A DNA stretch of 45,401 bases from contig JBBSAJ010000020.1 of the NCBI GenBank assembly GCA_038252405.1, forward strand, positions 1 to 45,401, given 5' to 3'. Both the position numbers and the translations under genes were made by a program. Position 1 is the stretch's first letter. Each line of letters opens with the position of its first letter. Below are positions 23,729-30,196 of the stretch, one piece after another. The notes under the pieces are model-generated. The model had not been told where the DNA came from, made no database searches, and saw nothing but the letters and a program-made list of their open reading frames with translations. This DNA is from DATCDE01 sp038252405 (GTDB lineage: Bacteria > Actinomycetota > Actinomycetes > Prado026).

Positions 23729-26479
23729 TCAGCCGTGCAGGAGACCGGCGAGTGTCGTGGCCACGTTCGCCTGGACCGCCCCGGTGCCGCCGTAGACGTC
23801 GGCGTGGGCGATCGTCGGCGTTGCGGTGACGTACTGCGCCGCCGCCTGCGGGAACGCCGCAGGCCGGGTGATCAGCAGCGGCCAGCCCTGTGCCGCCGCG
23901 TCAGCGCCACCCGAGAGGGCATCCGCGAACACGACCCCCGACGCCACGGACACACCGGACGGCGCCGTGAAGAAGGCCTTGGCGACCTTCACCGCGGTGT
24001 CGTACCGGTCGGTTCCGACCAGCGCCGTAGCCTTGGGGGCTGCGCCGGCCGCCGGGCCACCGAGCGCATACACCGGAGCCGTTGCGTGCGCCGCCAGGTA
24101 CTGCGCCGACGCATCCGGCAGGGTCGAGCCGTTGGTGAGCAGGAGAACCCCGCCCATCTTGGCTGCTGCGGTGCCGCCGGCCAGTGCGTCCGGGAAGTCC
24201 CGGCCGGTGGCCAGCAGGATCGCGGTGGGGTTGCCCACCTTCTGGGCGACCAGGGCCGCCGTGTCGTACCGGTCGGTGCCGGAGATCCGGACGACCGTGC
24301 GGCCGGTGGTCTTGAGGGCCGCGTCGACCGACGCCGGCAGGGCGCCGGTGCCGCCGACGACGTAGACGGTCCCGGTGTCGCTCACGGCGCGGTCGACCTC
24401 CGTGAGAACCCGGGCGTCCAGCGTCTGGCCGGTGAGCAGCAGCGTGGCGTTGGTCTCCTCCGCGAGCGGGACCGCTGCGAGCGCGTCGGCGAAGTCGTCC
24501 GAGCGGGCGATGACCGCCGCGTCGGCCGTGCCGTCGTCGAAGCGCTCCTGCGACAGCGCCGTCGCGGTGGCGATCCGGTCGGTTCCACCGGTGCGGGTCA
24601 CGCCACCGGTCTGGGTGTCGCCGGTCGTGCCACCGGTGGTCCCACCGGTCGTGCCACCGGTCGTGCCACCCGTGTCACCGGTGGTGTCCTCCCCCTCGCC
24701 GGCGTCCGGCGGCTGCTGGCCGTGGGACTCCGGGGCGGAGACGGAGACGACGATCGGGGTGAGCGTGTTCCCGCCGTCCAGGCTGATGCCGAAGGCGTAG
24801 TTGCCCACCAGCGCCCCCTCGGCGACGGTGGCGTACCAGGTCACCGGGGTGTAGCCGGCCGCCGCGAGCGTGGCGGTCCATGTGCCCACGAGCTTGCCGT
24901 CGGCGTTGAGGGTCAGCGGCATGGCGACCATGTCGCTGCCGTTGCTGGCGTAGATGGTCACGTCACCGGCGGCCAGTGTCTCGACCACGTCGGTGGTCTG
25001 TAGGTCGTCGCCCGGGCCGGTCACGGTCAGCGCCAGGTGGGCGGTGCCTGCCGCGGGCGAGTAGACCCGCAGCGGGATCTGCATCGTCACCCCTTGGGTG
25101 GCGAGCTTGGGCAGGGAGTCGCCCCACAGGACCGTCGCGGCATTGGCGTTCACGGTGATCGTTCCGGTCTCGGTGGCCAGGGCCGGGGCGGGCGCATCGA
25201 TGTCGATCAAGTCGAGCGTGATGCCGTACGACCCGAGAGGTGCGCCGTCGGCGACCGTGACATTGAACGTCGTGGAGACGTTGTAGCCCGGGGCCACGGG
25301 GAATCCGGTGTCGGGCCCCCACGTGCCCACGAGGTCCCCGGCGTCCACGGTGAACGGGACCGACTGGCCGCCCGGGGTCGAGACCGCGGTTACGTCAGTG
25401 GCCGCGAGTGCGCCAGGAGCGTGGATCGTGATGCGCAGTTGGGCCTTGTCGATGAGGGTGCCGCCCCACGGGTTGAGCAGCGACGCGGTCATCGGGAAGG
25501 CATAGGTCTGGAAGACGTTCGCCGGCAGCGTGCCGAGGTCGACCGCCGGCTTCGTGATCGCCTTCTGCTGGGCCGGGCCGGTGTCGACACCCGGGACGTC
25601 CATGAAGAAGCCGGGGATGAACGTGTTGTCCGGGACGAAGTTGCACATGGCCCGCACGTCATCGGCCAGCTGCGCGAATGCGGTGATGCCGGTCAGCGTG
25701 CGGGTGCCGATCGGGCTGTTTGACAGGTTGGTGAACGGGACCACGTCGGTGATCTTGTCGACCTTCCACGTCAGCGACGGCACATCGAGCCAGGTGACGC
25801 TGCCCTTGAAGGTCTGCGAGCGGTTGTAGGTGAATCCGCTGTAGTCGACGAACTGTTCACCGGTCGTCATCTGCGCGTCGGTGCCCGGGTCGATGGAGCG
25901 GTTGAACTTGATCGGCCAGGCTGCCGGTGGGGTGAAGCCGTCCGGCGGGAAGCCGATGATGCGGTTGTAGTACTCGACGGCGTCGAGCGTCAGCGGCGTG
26001 GTCTTGCTCGCCGCCGCACCGATGTTCATCGCGGCCAGCTCCCAGGCGTCGAACTGGCTGTTCGACGTGGCGTTGCCGACCGGTCCGATCGTGGCCGGTG
26101 GCCCGGCCATGCCGGTCGGAAGCTCCGGAATGGTGCCGGTCTTCATCAGCGACTGGTAGATCGCCGCGTTCTCGGGTGAGGCGTCGATGGGCGTGCCGTC
26201 GTTGCTGATCCGACCGGTCGCCTCCAGCGTGATGTCGGTCGCGAGCTGGAACTTGGTCCCCACGTCCGCGAGCTTGCGGGCGATGACCTCGTCCGCGGTG
26301 CGGGCCAGGTTCAGCCGCTCCAGCTCCACCTCGGCGACGAACATCGCGTAGTTCGGCTGCGGGTCACACGCCCCGGTGAAATCGACCGGCAGCGGGTCCG
26401 CTATCCACTGGCCCTGCAGCGGGATGGGCCAGACGATCCGGCCATCAACCGGGTTCGTCGTCGACGTGACTCCGGGCAC
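23729..26479 (-). CDS. Cell-wall-binding repeat 2 (CWB2) protein, C-terminal part after an in-frame TAG
   Basis: A 916-codon open frame. Residues 1-~590 form an extracellular region with Ig-like strand patterns (two related blocks near VPFTVDAGDLVGTWGPDTGF and MPLTLNADGKLVGTWTATL). A Gly/Thr linker follows (~600-625), then three CWB2 repeats near residues 630, 730 and 823, each opening with TRTGGTDRIATA, RISGTDRYDTA or LVGTDRYDTA. CWB2 triplets anchor proteins to wall polymers in Gram-positives. No signal peptide is present in this piece; the signal peptide lies in the ORF ending at 26486, and the TAG between them is in the same frame. The GTG start at 26479 has no ribosome binding site. Best read as one secreted gene (23729-26749) broken by a nonsense codon. 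Confidence 0.8.
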   Translation of the reverse strand: MPGVTSTTNPVDGRIVWPIPLQGQWIADPLPVDFTGACDPQPNYAMFVAEVELERLNLARTADEVIARKLADVGTKFQLATDITLEATGRISNDGTPIDASPENAAIYQSLMKTGTIPELPTGMAGPPATIGPVGNATSNSQFDAWELAAMNIGAAASKTTPLTLDAVEYYNRIIGFPPDGFTPPAAWPIKFNRSIDPGTDAQMTTGEQFVDYSGFTYNRSQTFKGSVTWLDVPSLTWKVDKITDVVPFTNLSNSPIGTRTLTGITAFAQLADDVRAMCNFVPDNTFIPGFFMDVPGVDTGPAQQKAITKPAVDLGTLPANVFQTYAFPMTASLLNPWGGTLIDKAQLRITIHAPGALAATDVTAVSTPGGQSVPFTVDAGDLVGTWGPDTGFPVAPGYNVSTTFNVTVADGAPLGSYGITLDLIDIDAPAPALATETGTITVNANAATVLWGDSLPKLATQGVTMQIPLRVYSPAAGTAHLALTVTGPGDDLQTTDVVETLAAGDVTIYASNGSDMVAMPLTLNADGKLVGTWTATLAAAGYTPVTWYATVAEGALVGNYAFGISLDGGNTLTPIVVSVSAPESHGQQPPDAGEGEDTTGDTGGTTGGTTGGTTGGTTGDTQTGGVTRTGGTDRIATATALSQERFDDGTADAAVIARSDDFADALAAVPLAEETNATLLLTGQTLDARVLTEVDRAVSDTGTVYVVGGTGALPASVDAALKTTGRTVVRISGTDRYDTAALVAQKVGNPTAILLATGRDFPDALAGGTAAAKMGGVLLLTNGSTLPDASAQYLAAHATAPVYALGGPAAGAAPKATALVGTDRYDTAVKVAKAFFTAPSGVSVASGVVFADALSGGADAAAQGWPLLITRPAAFPQAAAQYVTATPTIAHADVYGGTGAVQANVATTLAGLLHG
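24621..24686. repeat. Degenerate tandem repeat coding the Gly/Thr linker
   Basis: Repeated units built on CCACCGGTCGTG encode a run of Gly-Gly-Thr-Thr type residues between the Ig-like part and the CWB2 domains. Such a repeat can change length by slippage. Confidence 0.7.
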
Positions 26480-26485
26480 CGCTAC

Positions 26486-26749
26486 CTAGGACACCGGCTG
26501 CACGCAGTACTCGGTGGTCGCGTCCGCCTCGGTGGTGGCCGGCACGTCGTACTTCTTGAGGATGGGCGTGCCGTTCACGGCGCGCAGGGCGATCACCAGA
26601 TCGGAGTAGACCGACCCGGTGGTGGTTCCGCCGCCGCCGCCGCCACCGCCGCCGCCGCCGCCCGGGCCGGCGGCCAAGGCGGGTGCCGACAGCAGCAGGA
26701 GCATGGCCGTCGCGGCGGCCATCAGCGTGCCACCGGTTCGTGTCTTCAT
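26486..26749 (-). CDS. Signal-peptide N-terminal part of the CWB2 protein, ended by an in-frame TAG
   Basis: An 87-residue ORF. Residues 1-27 are a Sec signal peptide (MKTRTGGTLMAAATAMLLLL then SAPALAA), followed by twelve consecutive Gly residues (30-41) coded by a GGC/GGT triplet run, then VYSDLVIALRAVNGTPILKKYDVPATTE and EYCVQPVS before TAG at 26488-26486. The same frame continues as VAVPGVTSTTNPVDGRIVWPI into the 916-codon ORF, so codon 88 is the only break. GGGGGAGGCACC precedes the ATG. On its own this would be a short secreted peptide without a domain. Confidence 0.75.
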   Translation of the reverse strand: MKTRTGGTLMAAATAMLLLLSAPALAAGPGGGGGGGGGGGGTTTGSVYSDLVIALRAVNGTPILKKYDVPATTEADATTEYCVQPVS

Positions 26750-26844
26750 GGTGCCTCCCCCATTGCGCCGCCCAAGGATGCGGCGTATGCCGGGGGACTC
26801 AGGAGAGGCCAAGTGGCCGCAGGTTCCATGCGGCGCCGATGAAG

Positions 26845-26865
26845 CGCACCGAACGAGTCGGTGCG
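26845..26865. promoter_or_regulatory. Hairpin upstream of the CWB2 gene
   Basis: CGCACCGA and TCGGTGCG pair over a 5-base ACGAG loop, an 8-bp perfect stem about 100 bases before the ATG at 26749. It could be an operator or a leader hairpin. In the rest of the 26750-27017 gap I saw no gene and could not match a known riboswitch. Confidence 0.4.
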
Positions 26866-27017
26866 ATACGACGTTGAACTGCACACCCGCATGCGTGCCA
26901 TCGATCCCAGTTCCCCCAGTCGAGACAGATCCGCCTCGATGACTTCATGGTTCGCCCTGCGCACAGGCGGCTGAAGGGTCGAAAGTCACCTCGCCACGCG
27001 GCCGCCGCCGGCCCGGG

Positions 27018-28862
27018 TCAGCCGGGTGGCGGCCCGCCGTACATGGAGTCGAGCAGCGACCGGTACTTGACCTCCATGGTGTGCCGCTTGACCTTCATGC
27101 TGGGCGTCAGCTCGTCACTCTCGACCGACAGGTCGTGGTCGAGGATGCGGAAGTCCTTGATGGTCTCCCAGCGGTTGAGCCGGCCGTTGAGCTCTCCGAC
27201 GCAGGACCGCACGTACTCGTGGACCGAAGGGTCCGCGGCCAGCGCGGCGTAGTCGTTGGACGTCAGGCCGTGCGCCGCGCCCCACTGGGCCAGCGCGTCG
27301 GGGTCCAGCGCGATCAGGGCGGTCGCGTAGCTGCGCTGCTCGGCGTGCACGATCATCTGGCTGGCCAGCGGGCAGACCGCCTTGAACGTGACCTCGATGG
27401 TCTGGGGGGCGATGTACTTGCCACCGGAGGTCTTGATCAGGTCCTTCTTCCGGTCGGTGATGCGCAGCCGGCCCGCCTCGTCCAGCTCGCCGACGTCACC
27501 GGTCGCGAACCACCCGTCGGCGGACAGCACCTGGGCGGTGTCCCCGGGCAGGTTGTGGTAGCCGCGCATCACCAGGGGCCCGCGGATCAGCACCTCCCCG
27601 TCGTCCGCGATCTTGAGCTCGGAACCGACGAGCGGCGGGCCGGTGAAGCCGACCTTCGGGTGCTCGGGGTCGCCGATGCAGGCCCCGCCGCCGGTCTCGG
27701 TCAGCGCGTACCCCTCGATGAGCACCAGCCCGGCCGCGAGGAACCAGGCCGCGATGTCCGGCGAGAGCGCCGCGCTGCCGGAGACCATGAAGCGGATCCG
27801 CCCGCCCAGTCGGGCGCGGACCTTCGACAGCACCAGCCGGTCGGCCAGGGCGAACTGGGCCCTGGTGGCGAGGCTCGACGACCGTCCCGCCAGCCGGTCC
27901 CGGGCCACCCGGTCGCCCACCCCGAACCCCCAGCGGAACAGCCTGAGCTTGATCCCGCCCTCTTCCTCGATGGTCTGCACGACCTTGGCGTGCACCTTCT
28001 CGTAGATCCGCGGGGGGCCCGCCATGAAGGTCGGCTGGACGACGGCCACGTTGTCGACGATCTTGTCGATCCGGCCGTCGACGGCGGTGGGGAAGCCGAT
28101 CTGCAGCTGGACGGCGGCGAGCATCTTGCCGAACGAGTGCGACAGCGGCAGCCACAGGTACTGCAGGTCGTCCCGGCGCAGGATCTTGATGGCCTCGGCC
28201 CCGGCGCCCAGGTACGTCCAGCAGCGGTGGGGCAGCTCGACGCCCTTGGGCCGGCCGGTGGTGCCGGAGGTGTAGATCAAGGTGGCCAGGTGCTCGGGCC
28301 GGACGGCGGCCACGGCGTCGTCGACCGACGTGGGGTGGTCGGCCAGCTGCTTGGCGCCCAGGGTCTCCAGGTCGGCCAGGCTGATGACCCACTCGCCGTC
28401 CGCCCGGCCGTCGAAGGTGACCACCCGGATCACGTCGGGCAGCTGGTCGCGCTGGGCGCGCAGCTTGGCGATCTGGTCGTCGTCCTCGGCGAAGACGATG
28501 CGCGAACCACTGTCGGCCAGGATGTAGGCGACGTCCTCGCCGCCGGTGGTGGGGTAGACGGCGGTCGTGGCGGCGCCGGCGCACATGACCGCCAGGTCGG
28601 CGTACAGCCACTCGATCCGGGTCCCGGAGGCGATGGCGACCCGCTGCTCCGGCTGGATCCCCAGGGCCAGCAGTCCGGCCGCCAGGGTCTGGACCCGCTC
28701 CGCCGCCTGCGCCCAGCTGACCGACGTCCAGCCGGCCTCGGTCGGGAAGCGGAACGCCTCGCTGCGGGGAGTCGCCGCCACCCGGGCGTAGAACATCCTC
28801 GCCACCGACGCGGCCGGCGTCGGATAGCTGCTGGCATCGAGAGTGCCTGAGGTCGTGGTCAT
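27018..28862 (-). CDS. AMP-dependent acyl-CoA synthetase (long-chain fatty acid-CoA ligase, FadD15-like)
   Basis: A 614-residue ANL-superfamily enzyme. The phosphate-binding loop YTSGTTGRPKGVELPHR is intact, as are the A5-type YALTETGG, the A7 WFATGDVGELDEAGRLRITDRKKDLIKTSGGKYIAP and the split arrangement usual for FadD15/FAA-type ligases (LPLSHSFGKMLAAVQLQIGFPTAVD). It activates fatty acids as acyl-AMP then acyl-CoA; chain length is not predictable. GGAGGAACC precedes the ATG. The gene stands alone, with its start near a tRNA gene on the other strand. Confidence 0.92.
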   Translation of the reverse strand: MTTTSGTLDASSYPTPAASVARMFYARVAATPRSEAFRFPTEAGWTSVSWAQAAERVQTLAAGLLALGIQPEQRVAIASGTRIEWLYADLAVMCAGAATTAVYPTTGGEDVAYILADSGSRIVFAEDDDQIAKLRAQRDQLPDVIRVVTFDGRADGEWVISLADLETLGAKQLADHPTSVDDAVAAVRPEHLATLIYTSGTTGRPKGVELPHRCWTYLGAGAEAIKILRRDDLQYLWLPLSHSFGKMLAAVQLQIGFPTAVDGRIDKIVDNVAVVQPTFMAGPPRIYEKVHAKVVQTIEEEGGIKLRLFRWGFGVGDRVARDRLAGRSSSLATRAQFALADRLVLSKVRARLGGRIRFMVSGSAALSPDIAAWFLAAGLVLIEGYALTETGGGACIGDPEHPKVGFTGPPLVGSELKIADDGEVLIRGPLVMRGYHNLPGDTAQVLSADGWFATGDVGELDEAGRLRITDRKKDLIKTSGGKYIAPQTIEVTFKAVCPLASQMIVHAEQRSYATALIALDPDALAQWGAAHGLTSNDYAALAADPSVHEYVRSCVGELNGRLNRWETIKDFRILDHDLSVESDELTPSMKVKRHTMEVKYRSLLDSMYGGPPPG

Positions 28863-28959
28863 GGTTCCTCCAGCGCGCGCTCGTCCTGGGTCCTCCCCCC
28901 AGCGTGTCGCCCACCGCGAGGACGCACCAGGGAAGTTCGGCCTGCCAGGCGGCCCCGGC

Positions 28960-28965
28960 TAGAGT
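28960..28965 (+). promoter_or_regulatory. -10 box TAGAGT for tRNA-Thr
   Basis: TAGAGT lies 11 bases before the tRNA 5' end, appropriate for a short precursor leader. No convincing -35 was found. Confidence 0.4.
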
Positions 28966-28976
28966 CCCCCTGTTCC

Positions 28977-29052
28977 GCCGGCGTGGCGCAATTGGCAGCG
29001 CACCCGACTTGTAATCGGGAGGTTAGGGGTTCGATTCCCCTCGCCGGCTCCA
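28977..29052 (+). tRNA. tRNA-Thr, anticodon TGT
   Basis: All arms fold. Acceptor GCCGGCG pairs with CGCCGGC, D stem GCGC/GCGC, anticodon stem CCCGA/TCGGG with loop CTTGTAA (anticodon TGT), and T arm AGGGG-TTCGATT-CCCCT. The discriminator T is at 29049 and CCA is encoded at 29050-29052. Its 3' 45 bases are repeated exactly at 33932-33976, marking it as an integration target. Confidence 0.95.
29006..29050 (+). repeat. Left copy of 45-bp direct repeat (putative attL, within tRNA-Thr)
   Basis: The segment from the anticodon stem to the tRNA 3' end is identical to 33932-33976. Identity breaks on both sides (CCC against GCT before, C against T after). Integrases commonly recombine at this part of tRNA genes and leave the gene whole on one side, as seen here. 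Confidence 0.75.
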
Positions 29053-29099
29053 CGACGCCAGCGCTGGTCCGGGCGGCGGAGCCTCGCGGCCGAGTCCGG

Positions 29100-29615
29100 T
29101 CAGCCGCCCAGGCCAGGGCACGTCTTGGCGACGTACACGGCTACCGAGGCGATGTCCGCGGCCTTGCCGGCCACGGCGTCGGTGAACGCCTTCTGCAGGC
29201 CAGCCTCGGTGATGCTGCCCGACTGCGCGGCCTTGCCGATGTTGTCGATGAGGTCGGCGTAGGTGTTCGCCGCGGCCGTGACGGATGCGGGGGCGGTGGC
29301 GCGGATGTCCGCCGCGACGGCCCGGAACTTCGCCCCCACGGCGGCGATGTCCGTCACGTTGCTGCTGTCCCCCTGCAGGCTCTCCAGCTCCTTGAACGCG
29401 GCGCAGAACGTGGCGGCCCCTGCACCGGCGACCGTCTCGACCGCGGAGGGAGTCGAGGAAGCGGACGCGGACGCGGGTGCGGACGACGCCGTCGCGGGGG
29501 CCGAGGTCGTCGAGCTGGCGGTGGTGGTGCTGCTGGAGCAGCCGGCCAGGCCGAGGATCACGGCCAGCGCGGCGACCGGAACAGCAGTGAATGAGGCGAT
29601 GCTTCGGTGCGACAT
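29100..29615 (-). CDS. Small secreted lipoprotein, paralog of the 33046-33531 product
   Basis: A 171-residue protein with lipobox LAGC (lipidated Cys26), a Ser/Thr/Ala-rich tether of ~45 residues and a helical domain of ~100 residues. That domain starts ATFCAAFKELESLQGDSSN, continues with FRAVAADIRATAPASVTAAANTYADLIDNIGKAA and ends near VAKTCPG; the two Cys likely form a disulfide. The same pattern is in 33046-33531. The ATG at 29615 has GGAGGTCACC immediately upstream, the same leader as the paralog. A TGCCAGGG-type operator lies 66 bases upstream. Function unknown; surface exposure is inferred from the lipobox. Confidence 0.82.
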   Translation of the reverse strand: MSHRSIASFTAVPVAALAVILGLAGCSSSTTTASSTTSAPATASSAPASASASSTPSAVETVAGAGAATFCAAFKELESLQGDSSNVTDIAAVGAKFRAVAADIRATAPASVTAAANTYADLIDNIGKAAQSGSITEAGLQKAFTDAVAGKAADIASVAVYVAKTCPGLGG

Positions 29616-29680
29616 GGTGACCTCCGGTGGGCTCGGTGGGCGCTGGCTCCCAGAGGACCAGCGTGGCCACCTTGCTCGCA

Positions 29681-29698
29681 CCGGGTGAACCCCTGGCA
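29681..29698 (-). promoter_or_regulatory. Putative LAL-regulator operator, site a
   Basis: Minus strand TGCCAGGGGTTCACCCGG, pointing to the lipoprotein gene starting at 29615. It matches site c (32960-32977) at 15 of 18 positions. Flanks between it and the start codon are also similar to those of site c. Confidence 0.65.
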
Positions 29699-29711
29699 GC
29701 GGCCGCCCGGG

Positions 29712-30104
29712 TCAGGACTGGATGCGGGCCCCGACCGCCTCGCCCGAGACCGCCGGGTGCAGTGGGAGGCCGTCGGCGGCGAACCGCTGCCCGAGCAGCC
29801 GCGCGGCGCAGCTGCCACCGTCGGAGGACAGCTCGGCTGCCGCGCGGACCACGAGAAGCCCGCCGGCCGAGCCGTCGATGTCCGCCACGAACCACTCGGC
29901 GACGAGCACGAGCCGGCCCGGCCCGGCGGCCCGCCAGGCCCCCAGACCCGGGTCGTTGGCGCGCCCGGCGACCACGACGGTCAGGGCGCCGCCGGCGTCC
30001 ACCCGGGCGAGGGCCTCCACCGGTCCCTCGTCCCCTCCCAGCGCATCCCCGAGCCGACGCACGGTGAGCCGCCAGGAGCCCAGCGGCGACCAGGTGTCCG
30101 ACAT
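29712..30104 (-). CDS. Small predicted beta-barrel protein, function unknown
   Basis: A 130-residue protein with no signal peptide. The pattern WSPLGSWRLTV, GALTVVVAGR, GLGAWRAAGPGRLVLVAEWFVADIDGS, GLLVVRAAAELSSDGGS and AVSGEAVGARI is that of a small lipocalin-like barrel seen in uncharacterised actinobacterial proteins (short strands, a GxW start, an alternating hydrophobic pattern); this is inference from pattern only. It is divergent from the LAL regulator and shares operator b with it, oriented toward this gene. The ATG at 30104 was chosen; a longer frame is shadow sequence. Confidence 0.6.
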   Translation of the reverse strand: MSDTWSPLGSWRLTVRRLGDALGGDEGPVEALARVDAGGALTVVVAGRANDPGLGAWRAAGPGRLVLVAEWFVADIDGSAGGLLVVRAAAELSSDGGSCAARLLGQRFAADGLPLHPAVSGEAVGARIQS

Positions 30105-30140
30105 GCCCTCACCGTCCCGCGACCCGGCCCGCGGTGGCAC

Positions 30141-30157
30141 CCAGGCAAACCCTGGCA
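30141..30157 (-). promoter_or_regulatory. Putative LAL-regulator operator, site b
   Basis: Minus strand TGCCAGGGTTTGCCTGG contains the inverted pair CCAGG/CCTGG. It lies 37 bases before the small barrel gene and 40 bases before the regulator, so it could control both. Confidence 0.65.
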
Positions 30158-30184
30158 GCCGACCCGGAGCGGTCCCGACGTCCA

Positions 30185-30190
30185 TAGACT
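30185..30190 (+). promoter_or_regulatory. -10 box TAGACT for the LAL regulator, leaderless start
   Basis: TAGACT ends 6 bases before the GTG at 30197, with no ribosome binding site, supporting a leaderless mRNA beginning at that GTG. Confidence 0.5.
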
Positions 30191-30196
30191 CAGGCG

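Noticed and set aside
24621..24686. A CRISPR-like array
   Set aside because: Short 12-base contiguous units without spacers, explained as coding repeats of a Gly/Thr linker. No CRISPR array or cas gene was seen anywhere in the window.
26629..26661. GGC/GGT triplet run as a regulatory microsatellite
   Set aside because: It is in-frame poly-Gly after a signal peptide. Length changes in steps of three would not switch the gene on or off.
26940..27000. A cyclic-di-GMP-type riboswitch (minus-strand GCGCAGGGCGAACC resembles part of the motif)
   Set aside because: The rest of the consensus (the GACGCAAAGCC and GGUAGG parts) is not present and the stems do not form.
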